Source of the DNA: Porphyromonas macacae DSM 20710 = JCM 13914
GTDB taxonomy: Bacteria > Bacteroidota > Bacteroidia > Bacteroidales > Porphyromonadaceae
Direction: 5' to 3'
Length of the DNA stretch: 64,000 nt
Assembly: GCF_000379945.1 (NCBI RefSeq)
Contig: NZ_KB904150.1
Span: 27,213-91,212, forward strand
Part shown: positions 28,383 to 36,211 of the stretch, in pieces
Layout of the letters: each line of letters starts with the position of its first letter
Numbering within the stretch: the first letter of the stretch is position 1
The notes under the pieces: generated by a model
The model's database searches: none
The model's input: the letters and a program-made list of their open reading frames with translations, nothing else
What the model was told of the DNA's origin: nothing
Program-made: the position numbers and the translations under genes

Positions 28383-28575
28383 TTCTTTAATTGTTAATTG
28401 GTTAATTGATAGACGAATTAATTGAGCAATCTATCCTCGCGGACGTGCTGTTCCCTTGCAAATTCATAAATATTTATCTCGGGCTTGTTGTAAATTATTT
28501 ATGCTTTTGTTTCGGCAAAATTGCATGGAAACATGCTGATTCCCAATCCTTTCGGTACTATTTGATAAAATTAGC
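28383..28575 (-). promoter_or_regulatory. Long leader of rplM
   Basis: About 190 untranslated bases lie between the predicted start site and the rplM GTG. Read as mRNA, GCATG-TTTC-CATGC forms a short perfect hairpin (near 28524-28537), and GATAGA...TCTATC forms a 6-bp stem around a 16-base loop close to the start codon. Ribosomal protein leaders that bind their own product are known for other L13 operons. Whether this is one cannot be told from a single sequence. Confidence 0.4.
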
Positions 28576-28579
28576 GCTG

Positions 28580-28610
28580 CAAAGATACGAAAAGAACCAT
28601 AGAAAAACAA
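28580..28610 (-). promoter_or_regulatory. Promoter of the rplM-rpsI-rpsB-tsf cluster
   Basis: TATCTTTG (28587-28580, minus strand) is an exact TAnnTTTG. A TTGTTTTT stretch about 18 bases upstream stands in the -33 position. Together with the plus-strand promoter at 28722, these account for the 369-base gap between rplM and the next gene; no further gene is seen there. Confidence 0.55.
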
Positions 28611-28721
28611 TACATCCCGATTGGTCTTGTATCGTGCAGGCGAGGCGGAATGTGAATTTATTAAGAGAAAAGAAATACGGTCTGCCGACGTTAATTCTGA
28701 CGGTAAAGATACTAAAAAGGT

Positions 28722-28729
28722 TAAATTTG
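28722..28729 (+). promoter_or_regulatory. Promoter -7 element upstream of the tadA pair
   Basis: TAAATTTG matches TAnnTTTG and lies 23 bases before the ATG at 28752. The -33 region is not a clear TTTG. Confidence 0.4.
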
Positions 28730-28751
28730 TATAACTGAGTGTTATTTATGA

Positions 28752-29036
28752 ATGGACGCTGTGTCATATAATTTTGATGCCCCTTTTGAATATTTTATGA
28801 TCAAAAAGAAAAGAGAAACCTCTAAGGTTGGCTGTTGCAGTCCTCGATTGAGCTATGAGATTCATTTTCGCCTGAATAAATCCGAGTACAAAGCTCTGGA
28901 GCAATATTGCAAAAAGTTTCGTATTCGCAATCGTTCCAAATGGATTCGTGAAACGTTGATGACGCATATATTCGAAGAGTATTACTCGCAAATGCCCTGT
29001 CTTTTTGACATTAAAGAGATGCAGAACCATGAATGA
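28752..29036 (+). CDS. Small putative DNA-binding protein (ribbon-helix-helix or mobilisation-protein-like)
   Basis: 94 residues, function unknown. The middle YEIHFRLNKSEYKALEQYCKKFRIRNRSKWIRETLM has the shape of a ribbon-helix-helix protein: an arginine-containing strand, a helix with KALEQYC, then a helix ending in WIRETLM. Plasmid mobilisation accessory proteins of Bacteroidota look similar. The true start may be the ATG at 28797 (MIKKKRET). Its stop overlaps the tadA start by 8 bases, so translation is probably coupled. Confidence 0.6.
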   Translation: MDAVSYNFDAPFEYFMIKKKRETSKVGCCSPRLSYEIHFRLNKSEYKALEQYCKKFRIRNRSKWIRETLMTHIFEEYYSQMPCLFDIKEMQNHE

Positions 29037-29526
29037 TGATTGTAGGGATTGCCGGGAGCAGGTTTCGGCAGAACACGCCAAATGGATGTCTGTGGCCTTT
29101 GAGGAAGCAGTGCAGGCTTATGAGGAGGGCGAGATACCCATCGGAGCAGCCATTGTTTACCGGCCGGAGGGAGAAGCCGCGGGCAGATTGATAGCCAGAG
29201 CGCACAATCGTGTCGAGGCTTTGTCTGATCCGACGGCTCACGCGGAAATGTTGGCTATTACGATGGCAACGGATACATTAGGCGGTAAATATCTCTCCGA
29301 TTGTATATTATATGTGACCATAGAACCGTGCACCATGTGTGCCGGGGCAATGAGATGGGCGCAAGTGAAAACGGTTGTTTTTGGAGCCGGAGAGCCAAAG
29401 GTCGGATACCGTGTTTTGTGCTCGAATGCGCTACATCCCCGCTGTATCGTTATTGGCGGAGTAATGGAGGACGAATGCAAACAATTGATGCAGAATTTCT
29501 TTAAGAGTAAACGGTTGGCAAAATGA
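29029..29526 (+). CDS. tadA: Nucleoside deaminase of the tRNA-adenosine deaminase family
   Basis: 165 residues from the ATG at 29029. The zinc deaminase signature is complete: HAEM (catalytic glutamate) and PCTMCAGAMRWAQV (two zinc cysteines). The closest known role is A34-to-I34 editing of tRNA-Arg(ACG), though guanine deaminases share the fold and signature. The N-terminus has an extra CRDCRE segment. It overlaps the upstream small gene by 8 bases, an unusual partner for tadA. Confidence 0.9.
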   Translation: MNDDCRDCREQVSAEHAKWMSVAFEEAVQAYEEGEIPIGAAIVYRPEGEAAGRLIARAHNRVEALSDPTAHAEMLAITMATDTLGGKYLSDCILYVTIEPCTMCAGAMRWAQVKTVVFGAGEPKVGYRVLCSNALHPRCIVIGGVMEDECKQLMQNFFKSKRLAK

Positions 29527-29562
29527 ATCTGTTTCGATTCCGGTTTTACTTTTCTCTGACTT

Positions 29563-29596
29563 TTTGACAATAAATGATCGAATGGTCTTACTTTTG
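29563..29596 (+). promoter_or_regulatory. Promoter of the 716-residue TPR protein gene
   Basis: TTTG (29563-29566), 22 bases, then TACTTTTG (29589-29596), matching TTTG and TAnnTTTG. The spacing is the same as at the glmS promoter. The leader to the ATG at 29633 would be about 30 bases. Confidence 0.55.
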
Positions 29597-29632
29597 TTAT
29601 TAAGCAACTAAATAAATGAATATCTCTGACAG

Positions 29633-31783
29633 ATGAAAAAGAAACTGAATGATATATATTCCCTCATAAAATCCCGTCGTCTCTCCGAAGCTTTCGGTAA
29701 AACCAGAGCTTTGATCAACTCCGATCAGGTGATGAAGTATACGGCAAAAATCGATGAACTGGAGTCTGTTTATCATGATTTATTAAGTTATTACATCAGA
29801 GGCATAGAAGATGTCAAGCGGGAAGACATTTTATTATATGTGGGGCACAATCTGGCGGAAGTTGCCGATTTGATCGTATATAAAACGGAGAAGAGAAACA
29901 GCTCCGCTGAATTTTACAATCGTCTGCGGTTTTGCAGTGGCATTGATGAATTGGGTATTATAAAATTGATAGAAGAGGCTTTGGTCGTTTCCGATAGACG
30001 CGCTTATGATCGTTATGTGCAGGATTTATTTTATGCTATATGGGTCACCAGATCATTGAGTGAGGAACAGGTTCAGGCAATTTTCGATACACGTTTGGAT
30101 GATTACCTTTTATGCGTAGTCGCATCGGCCCTCATGATGAGCCTGGAAGAGTGGTGGGATCTGAAAAAAATAGAACTTATTCTTGGTTTGCTTACCCGCC
30201 GGGGGATTTCTCCACATTTGCGGGCACGTTTATGGACGGCGGTTGCTTTTACCGTTCGACGTTATCCCTTGCAAATAGAACTGCATGGCAAAACACTTAG
30301 CCCTATACTGCAAACCGTAATCGATGAACATCCGCATGCTGCTTTTGAACTGCGTTTTGTTATAAAACGACTGTATGCAGCATTAGAGACGGAGGACGTA
30401 AACCGTAAGGTTCAAAAGGAAGTTATCGATGGTCTGAGGCATATCTCGCCGGATGTGTCTCATAAATTGGATCTCTTTGGAGATCAGTCTGCCGAAAACG
30501 GAGCTAACCCCGACTGGTTCAAAGCCATTGAAGGTACCGGGTTGGATGATACTCTGCGCGAGCTCTCCGAGATGCAAGATCGCGGTGCCGATGTGATGTA
30601 CAGCAGTTTTAAGGGAATGAAAAGAAACTTGTTCTTTTCCGAAATGCCTAATTGGTTTATTCCTTTCGATATGCACCACAGTCATATTGCTCACGTGGTT
30701 TCTGACGACGGATTCCGCGATGTGGCACGTATGATGAGTACCCAGCTTTGTGATACGGATATGTATGGACTTTTGGCTACATTAGCCCTTATGCCGGAAC
30801 ATCTGCGCATGCAGACGCTCACCCAGATGAGCGGTGCAAATATCAGTGAAATGAAAGAGCAGTTGGAATTGCGTGAGATTTCCGATGATACCGATTTATA
30901 TAAAAGGGAAGTGAAACGTTATCTGGAAGACCTTTATCGTTTTTACAAAGATTTTAAGATACATAGAGAGTTTGATGACAGGTTCGACGAACCTTACCCA
31001 TTGGATGTGGCATTTTTACATGATCTTTTGAATGATATTTCTTTTGAACGGGAGATTGTCGATATTCTTTTAGGACAGAAGCGATATCGGGAAGCGGCCG
31101 GGATGTTGACCGTTTTGTGTGAAAAAGCACCCGACGATGCATTGCTGAATGAGAAAAGAGGGTGGGCTCTTCAACTGGCCGGTGACTACGCAAAAGCACT
31201 GGAAGCTTATGCACATGCCGATTTGATTGGAGGTGAGACTTATTGGGTAACCCGTCAACGGGCTGAGTGCAATCACCGGTTAGGGAACTATGAAGTTGCA
31301 TTGGCCGATTACGAACGTTGTTTTTCATTAAAGCCTGAGAATAAATCTTTGCTGTTAAGGGCTGCTTCCTGTTTGATGGCTTTGAAGAAGTGGGAAGAGG
31401 CTCTTTCCTTTTATTACAAATATGAGTTTACGGCGAGTGAAAGTTTGCAGACAAAAAGACCGATTGCCTGGTGTCTGTTAATGTCCGGAGCCTATGAGCG
31501 TGCTTTCGAAGTGTATAAGAATATTATAGAAACTTTCGTTAACGATTTGCGCGCCCCTGATTTTTTGAATGCCGGTCACGCAGCTTTAATGGTGGGTAAA
31601 CGTGAGGAGTCGGTCGATTTTTATTTGAAATCCAAAAACCGGTACATGGAAGCCGACAGCGAACACGGCGAACGTGAATTCTATCGGAGTATAGCCGAAG
31701 ATTTTCATACGTTGCTGCTTTTAGGTGCTTCTTACGAGCAGTTAAGACTGCTTACCGAGTGGATTCGTTTTTCATCCAGATAA
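29633..31783 (+). CDS. Large TPR-repeat protein, function unknown
   Basis: 716 residues with no signal peptide or membrane helix, so probably cytoplasmic. The first 480 residues are helical and not clearly assigned. Residues about 480-680 contain several tetratricopeptide repeats, e.g. KRGWALQLAGDYAKALEAYAHAD, then NHRLGNYEVALADYERCFSLKPEN and AASCLMALKKWEEALSFYYKYE. Such arrays bind other proteins. It has its own promoter, and a palindromic repeat that probably acts as terminator follows the gene. No enzymatic motif was seen. Confidence 0.85.
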   Translation: MKKKLNDIYSLIKSRRLSEAFGKTRALINSDQVMKYTAKIDELESVYHDLLSYYIRGIEDVKREDILLYVGHNLAEVADLIVYKTEKRNSSAEFYNRLRFCSGIDELGIIKLIEEALVVSDRRAYDRYVQDLFYAIWVTRSLSEEQVQAIFDTRLDDYLLCVVASALMMSLEEWWDLKKIELILGLLTRRGISPHLRARLWTAVAFTVRRYPLQIELHGKTLSPILQTVIDEHPHAAFELRFVIKRLYAALETEDVNRKVQKEVIDGLRHISPDVSHKLDLFGDQSAENGANPDWFKAIEGTGLDDTLRELSEMQDRGADVMYSSFKGMKRNLFFSEMPNWFIPFDMHHSHIAHVVSDDGFRDVARMMSTQLCDTDMYGLLATLALMPEHLRMQTLTQMSGANISEMKEQLELREISDDTDLYKREVKRYLEDLYRFYKDFKIHREFDDRFDEPYPLDVAFLHDLLNDISFEREIVDILLGQKRYREAAGMLTVLCEKAPDDALLNEKRGWALQLAGDYAKALEAYAHADLIGGETYWVTRQRAECNHRLGNYEVALADYERCFSLKPENKSLLLRAASCLMALKKWEEALSFYYKYEFTASESLQTKRPIAWCLLMSGAYERAFEVYKNIIETFVNDLRAPDFLNAGHAALMVGKREESVDFYLKSKNRYMEADSEHGEREFYRSIAEDFHTLLLLGASYEQLRLLTEWIRFSSR

Positions 31784-31802
31784 AAAACTTTTTCTTGTCG
31801 GA

Positions 31803-31904
31803 GCGATAAAAATTCTCTGCCTGATGGATTTTTATCGAAGTTAACTTGGATTTTTTTTCTTTGCCTGATGGTTGAAAATTCTTCAGGCAAAGAATTTTTG
31901 AGCG
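31803..31904. repeat. Dispersed modular palindromic repeat, copy B
   Basis: Bases 31863-31895 are identical over 33 positions to 61620-61652 (copy C) and match copy A at 30 of 33. The left half carries CTGCCTGATGGATTTTTATC and AAGTTAACTTGGA, an inverted version of copy A's right half. It fills the gap between two convergent genes. Confidence 0.85.
31857..31900. terminator. Hairpin of repeat copy B, probable two-way terminator
   Basis: TTCTTTGCCTGA (31857-31868) pairs with TCAGGCAAAGAA (31883-31894) in a 12-bp stem, preceded by a run of T and followed by TTTTTG. It lies between the convergent TPR gene and the macrodomain-like gene, where a bidirectional terminator is expected. Confidence 0.6.
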
Positions 31905-31928
31905 TCACAGTCTAATGACCGGGCACTG

Positions 31929-32345
31929 TTATTCGCACTCCAGGAAAGTTACGAACTCATGAGGCAGACAGATATTTTCTACTTCCTGTGCAGCTTTGAA
32001 AAGCGGGGCTATTTCTTCTATACTGAAGCCTGCAATGCCACAACCTATTTTGGTGACATAGAAAAAGAGTTCGGGATGTTCCTGCGCAAAAGCAATGAAT
32101 TCATCGACATAAGGTCGAATGGTTTCTACTCCTCCCTGCATGGTGGGGATGGCAAAGCTTTGTCCCTGTAAGCCTGTGCCTTGTCCCCATACAGCTCCAA
32201 AACGCTCTGCAGCCACACGTGCCGCTCCTCCTGCATGATGACCGGATAAATTGCTCCCGAAAACAAATACTTCGTTCTGTTCCAGATGTTCGATCTTTTC
32301 AGGTGTATACAACACCTTGCCACTTCGTAGCCTGTAATTTCCCAT
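31929..32345 (-). CDS. Macrodomain-like protein of the A1S_2505 phage-protein family
   Basis: 138 residues. The motif VFVFGSNLSGHHAGGAARVAAERFGAVWGQG (residues about 26-56), followed by SFAIPTMQGG and YVTKIGCGIAGF, is typical of a family annotated as A1S_2505-type phage non-structural protein. It resembles macrodomains that bind ADP-ribose-type ligands. Its cellular role is not established. It lies just downstream of the cobalamin genes in the same direction, with an 81-base gap. Confidence 0.8.
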   Translation of the reverse strand: MGNYRLRSGKVLYTPEKIEHLEQNEVFVFGSNLSGHHAGGAARVAAERFGAVWGQGTGLQGQSFAIPTMQGGVETIRPYVDEFIAFAQEHPELFFYVTKIGCGIAGFSIEEIAPLFKAAQEVENICLPHEFVTFLECE

Positions 32346-32426
32346 AAGATTCTTTTGATGAGGTGAGTGCTTAAAAATACAAAAGAACGGGAGATATATA
32401 CCAATTTCCCTTCTGCTTCTTTTGCC

Positions 32427-32963
32427 TTAAAGAGACAGTTTGACGATACTGCCGTAGGGGAAGGTGTGTTCAAAACATTCTTTCAGAGGGTATAAACCTG
32501 CATATACGCCCGCTAAAGTTTGAATACCTCCATGAGTGAAAATCAAAACGGGAGAGGAAGAGATGGGGTAGAGTTGTTTCAAATCATCGAAAAACTCTTT
32601 CATGCGTTCGTATTGCTGTATCAGACTCTCACCTTTTGGTGGAGCCTGTTCTACCCAATTGGCATACCACATTTCAGCCTCACGGCCTTTGATGTCGTCC
32701 CACGCTGTCATTTCCCAATCTCCGAAGTTTTTTTCCATTAGTCGCCTGTCTAATTTAGGGTTGACATAACCGCAATAACCGGCGAGTTTGACGCATCTTT
32801 TAAGCGGACTGCTATAGACCTCGGAGAATGTAAAACCTCTTAGCTGTTCTTTTACGATCCATGCTTCGGTTTCAAATGTATCGGTAACGTCCAGATCGGT
32901 TTGTCCGTAGCAAATACCTTGGGGAACAAGCGGGGTCGTATGCCTGACCAGAAATACTTCCAT
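32427..32963 (-). CDS. cobC: Alpha-ribazole phosphatase (histidine phosphatase family)
   Basis: 178 residues from the ATG at 32963; a longer open frame to 33158 lies inside cobS and is not used. The phosphate pocket has LVRHTTP (catalytic His), SSPLKRCVKLA (Arg) and VLIFTHGGI (second His). In the cob cluster it would remove the 5'-phosphate in late cobalamin synthesis. The start shares one base with the cobS stop (TAATG), so translation is coupled. Confidence 0.88.
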   Translation of the reverse strand: MEVFLVRHTTPLVPQGICYGQTDLDVTDTFETEAWIVKEQLRGFTFSEVYSSPLKRCVKLAGYCGYVNPKLDRRLMEKNFGDWEMTAWDDIKGREAEMWYANWVEQAPPKGESLIQQYERMKEFFDDLKQLYPISSSPVLIFTHGGIQTLAGVYAGLYPLKECFEHTFPYGSIVKLSL

Positions 32964-33721
32964 TATAGAACAGGATAGATTAACAATATCCCCCAATAGA
33001 GAGACAGCTCGCACATTAAAAAAGAAGCTCCGCAGCAATCGCCCGTGTATCCGTTGATTTTCTTTTTCATTAAGATAATCAGGCCGATCATCAATAGCAA
33101 CGGGAGAATCAGTGCCAATAAAATTTTTGCTCCCGCAAAGTTTACGAGAACTCCGCATGAGAGTAATGCAGGGATAAGAGCTATAAAAAATCTGAATCCG
33201 GACGGAGGTGTATAAACGGCTTTTAATTTAGCATTTTCGACATTACGTGCATAGGGGAGCAGTTTGATCTGACTGAGTGCAAATGTTTTGGATAATGGGT
33301 CCAATGACCAGATCACGACCGGAGATATTCCGGCAAGGGAACCGAGAGACAGATAAAAAGAGAGGAAGTAAATAATCAGGGCAATAACGCCGTAGGTGCC
33401 TGTATGGGAGTCTTTCATTATTTCCAGAATACGCTCCCTGTTGTAACCGCCGCCCATGCCGTCGAAGAAATCCGCAAGCCCGTCTTCGTGGAATGCGCCT
33501 GTAACCAAAAGACGAACAATAATGGCGAAGAGAGCAGCAAACGAAAAACTGCCGGATAATTTATATCCGCACCAATATCCGGAAGCGAGGAAAGCACCTG
33601 TTAATATGCCTGTCCAACTCCAATAGTCCGTCGCCCTGCTGAAACTTTCCATGGGAAGTTTTTTTATTCTTCCGAATGGGAGCCGGGTGTATAATATCAA
33701 TGCTGCTAATAAGTCATTCAT
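32963..33721 (-). CDS. cobS: Adenosylcobinamide-GDP ribazoletransferase
   Basis: 252 residues from the ATG at 33721, which has GAGG just upstream; an in-frame TTG at 33730 is less likely. A polytopic membrane protein that joins adenosylcobinamide-GDP to alpha-ribazole. The N-terminus LLAALILYTRLPFGR and the acidic GAFHEDGLADFFDGMGGGYNRERILEIMKDS motif (about residues 75-105) are diagnostic. It follows cobT by 10 bases and overlaps cobC by one base. Confidence 0.94.
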   Translation of the reverse strand: MNDLLAALILYTRLPFGRIKKLPMESFSRATDYWSWTGILTGAFLASGYWCGYKLSGSFSFAALFAIIVRLLVTGAFHEDGLADFFDGMGGGYNRERILEIMKDSHTGTYGVIALIIYFLSFYLSLGSLAGISPVVIWSLDPLSKTFALSQIKLLPYARNVENAKLKAVYTPPSGFRFFIALIPALLSCGVLVNFAGAKILLALILPLLLMIGLIILMKKKINGYTGDCCGASFLMCELSLYWGILLIYPVL

Positions 33722-33731
33722 CTGCCTCAAA

Positions 33732-34772
33732 TTATTCGAAGTATTTAGTCATATCCGCACCATGGAAAGTTTTCATTTCGCAAAACATTCGTGCTGCACT
33801 GTCTATAATTGGAAAAGCACATACAGCACCGCTGCCTTCCCCGAGATGCATACCAAGCTGCAATACCGGTTTGGCATCCAGATAGGCCAGCATTTGCCTG
33901 TGTCCTGTTTCTTCGCCCGAATGTCCGAATATAGCATAGTGCAGGATGTCAGGATATATTTTCGATGCCGCCAGCATGCAGGCAGTCATGATGAATCCAT
34001 CCACGAGAACCACCATTTTCAGTTCTGCGGCCTGCATCATACCCCCCACGGCAGCCACCATTTCAAATCCGCCAAAATATCGAATGATATCCCATGCACT
34101 GCAGTCGCCCGGATAAGATTCCATGGCTCTTTTCAGAACTTGATATTTGTGTCTGATTCCTTTTTCGTCCAGACCGCTGCCGGCTCCCACACATTCTTTG
34201 AGGTCTATACCGGTGAAAAAACTCATCCAGATGGCCGATGCCGAAGTGTTGGTAATGCCCATTTCCCCGAAGCTGACAATATTACAGCCTTTCTTAAAAG
34301 CCGTTTTCACTCTTTCGGCACCGATTTCGAGAGCTTTCTCCAATTCGTTTTCCGACATCGCTGCTTCCCGGCAATAGTTTTTCGTACCGTATGCAATTTT
34401 TCTGTGTATGATAGGCATCTTGGCTTCGAAATCGTGATCGACCCCGACGTCCACTATATCCAGAACGAAGCCGTGCTGTCTGCAAAGGAAATTAATACCT
34501 TGCCCCCCCTCAATAAAGTTGTAAAGAACTTGCCATGTAATTTCTTTGGGGCTTTTGCTGATATTTTCTTCGGCTGCACCATGATCTCCGGCAAATAAAA
34601 TATTATGAGGATTTTTCAGTCGGGGAGTGAGGGTTTGCTGTATCATTCCCAATTGTATGGCAATATCTTCAAGTCTGCCTAATGCTCCTTTGGGTTTGGT
34701 CAGATCATTGTTTTTGAATTCCAACCGTTGCCGTATGGCTTCGTCGGGGTGGACGATATTAAATGTTTTCAT
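33732..34772 (-). CDS. cobT: Nicotinate-nucleotide-dimethylbenzimidazole phosphoribosyltransferase
   Basis: 346 residues. It makes alpha-ribazole phosphate, the lower nucleotide of cobalamin. Family motifs: [16 protein letters not shown] near residue 30, [27 protein letters not shown], and the C-terminal [17 protein letters not shown] containing the catalytic glutamate region. Its start overlaps the cobU end by 14 bases. No dedicated benzimidazole synthesis gene (bluB, bza) is in the window. Confidence 0.95.
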   Translation of the reverse strand: MKTFNIVHPDEAIRQRLEFKNNDLTKPKGALGRLEDIAIQLGMIQQTLTPRLKNPHNILFAGDHGAAEENISKSPKEITWQVLYNFIEGGQGINFLCRQHGFVLDIVDVGVDHDFEAKMPIIHRKIAYGTKNYCREAAMSENELEKALEIGAERVKTAFKKGCNIVSFGEMGITNTSASAIWMSFFTGIDLKECVGAGSGLDEKGIRHKYQVLKRAMESYPGDCSAWDIIRYFGGFEMVAAVGGMMQAAELKMVVLVDGFIMTACMLAASKIYPDILHYAIFGHSGEETGHRQMLAYLDAKPVLQLGMHLGEGSGAVCAFPIIDSAARMFCEMKTFHGADMTKYFE

Positions 34773-35292
34773 TTTTTCCAGATTGTTTGATTGTCACAGG
34801 AATACCGGAAACCATGAATATGACATCGTCGGCTTTCGATGCGATATACTGGTTGAGCCAGCCTAAGAGGTCGGTGTATTTTCGTTGAATATCATTTTCG
34901 GAAACGCCTCCCAACCCGATTTCATTGGTTACGAAGATATAGTTTGCCGGTGTAGCCGTAAAGGTGTCGAACTCTTTTTTTAGAGCTTTCAGAGAGAGCT
35001 CTATATTGCTTTCGTTATCGAAAAAGAAATTCGTGCTCCACAGCGTTACGCAATCGATAAGCATAGTCCTATCCGGATAGATATGCCTGCTTAAGAATTT
35101 TTCTTCTTCTATGTTTGTCCATTCGAGACCGCGTCTTTCCTGATGTTTCTTTACCCGTAGGGCAAACTCATCATCCCATATTCTGGCTGTAGCTATATAA
35201 ATGGGATTTTCAGACAGACTCAAAGCCAGTTGTTCTGCATACGAGCTTTTACCAGATCTCTGTCCGCCTGTTATAAGAATTATCCTGCTCAT
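34759..35292 (-). CDS. cobU: Adenosylcobinamide kinase / guanylyltransferase
   Basis: 177 residues. The P-loop [15 protein letters not shown] is at residues 8-22, [23 protein letters not shown] holds the guanylylated histidine, and [14 protein letters not shown] is characteristic. It phosphorylates adenosylcobinamide and transfers GMP to it. First gene of cobU-cobT-cobS-cobC, a late assembly and salvage set; no corrin ring genes are present in the window. Confidence 0.95.
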   Translation of the reverse strand: MSRIILITGGQRSGKSSYAEQLALSLSENPIYIATARIWDDEFALRVKKHQERRGLEWTNIEEEKFLSRHIYPDRTMLIDCVTLWSTNFFFDNESNIELSLKALKKEFDTFTATPANYIFVTNEIGLGGVSENDIQRKYTDLLGWLNQYIASKADDVIFMVSGIPVTIKQSGKNENI

Positions 35293-35320
35293 TGGTCGTA
35301 TCGCTTTATTTAAGCCGTTA

Positions 35321-35328
35321 CAAAATTA
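35321..35328 (-). promoter_or_regulatory. Promoter -7 element of cobUTSC
   Basis: TAATTTTG on the minus strand (TAnnTTTG), 29 bases before the cobU start. It faces away from the element at 35336-35343 with only 7 bases between them. The leader is too short for a cobalamin riboswitch. Confidence 0.5.
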
Positions 35329-35335
35329 AAGATTA

Positions 35336-35343
35336 TATCTTTG
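35336..35343 (+). promoter_or_regulatory. Promoter -7 element of the HAD phosphatase gene
   Basis: TATCTTTG, an exact match to TAnnTTTG, ends only 7 bases before the ATG at 35351. If used, the mRNA would have almost no leader, or translation would begin at a later ATG such as the one in EYDVMYAYF. Confidence 0.5.
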
Positions 35344-35350
35344 TTATCCG

Positions 35351-36211
35351 ATGAATAGGAAGTATTGCGAGTATATAATTGTTTTCGGGCATACGGAATA
35401 CGATGTGATGTATGCCTATTTCAAAGACCTGTTTAACAGTGCAGGTGTTTTGGAGGATGCCGTGAGTGAAGAAAGAAGCAGTCGTACGGGGCGGCTTGTT
35501 TTTAGGATTTCCGGCAAATCCAAATCCGGACTGCGTGCTCTGATATTGCCTATACTTATGGAACATTCGCAGGAAGGTTACGCTTTTGTACTCTGTCCGG
35601 CCATTTCACCGGGGCTGTTTTCTTTTGCTTTTTTCGATCTCGACAATACATTGATTTCTGCAGAGATGATGGTTTTGCTTTTTGGTAAAATCAGTTCAGG
35701 AAACAGTATGCAGGAACTTACCCGCTTGACTATGAGCGGCATTCTTCCTTTTGCTTCAAGTTTTATACACCGTGTTCACATGTTGGAGGGTCTGACAACA
35801 GACACTCTGCAAGCCGTTGCAGATGAAATGCCTGTTATTCCCGATTTGAAAGATGTTTTATCTGTTTTGAATTGTCCCGCTTATATTGTTACCGGAGGTT
35901 TCGGTTGTTTTGCGCGGAAATTGATGTCCGATTATTCGTTTGCCGGCTATCTCTGTTCCGAACCTCGAATGGAAGATGGAAAATTAAAAGGTTTGAAAGA
36001 AGAGACGATTATTCTGCCTGAAGATAAGGCAGCATATATCCTTAAAATTGCAGGTTCTGAACAACGTTTGTCGCATTGTGTGGCCGTCGGCGATGGAGCT
36101 AATGATATGGAAATGCTGAGTGTTGCAGGCTCTGCTGTTGTGTACAATGCGACAGCTCAGCAGCGCAGTAAACAACCGATTCGCTTATCTGCAATACTGA
36201 AAACTCTTTAA
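35351..36211 (+). CDS. HAD-family phosphatase, SerB-like
   Basis: 286 residues. The C-terminal 190 residues are a HAD phosphatase: motif I FFDLDNTL (about 97-104) with both aspartates, motif II threonine in YIVTGGFG, and motif IV VGDGANDMEMLS. The closest known type is phosphoserine phosphatase SerB, so serine synthesis is plausible. The N-terminal 95 residues have no clear family and may be a worn ACT-like domain (EYIIVFGHTEYDV). Divergent from cobU; its stop overlaps the convergent nuclease gene by 4 bases. Confidence 0.8.
   Translation: MNRKYCEYIIVFGHTEYDVMYAYFKDLFNSAGVLEDAVSEERSSRTGRLVFRISGKSKSGLRALILPILMEHSQEGYAFVLCPAISPGLFSFAFFDLDNTLISAEMMVLLFGKISSGNSMQELTRLTMSGILPFASSFIHRVHMLEGLTTDTLQAVADEMPVIPDLKDVLSVLNCPAYIVTGGFGCFARKLMSDYSFAGYLCSEPRMEDGKLKGLKEETIILPEDKAAYILKIAGSEQRLSHCVAVGDGANDMEMLSVAGSAVVYNATAQQRSKQPIRLSAILKTL

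Noticed and set aside
28406-28738. A 110-codon open frame on the plus strand between rplM and the tadA pair
   Set aside because: It crosses the rplM leader and promoter, has no family resemblance and no promoter of its own.
32964-33158. N-terminal extension of cobC
   Set aside because: It lies inside cobS; the histidine phosphatase motif begins at once from the ATG at 32963.
33651-34598. A 315-codon open frame on the plus strand
   Set aside because: It lies antisense to cobT (and the end of cobS), both of which are certain from motifs; no family pattern in the antisense protein.
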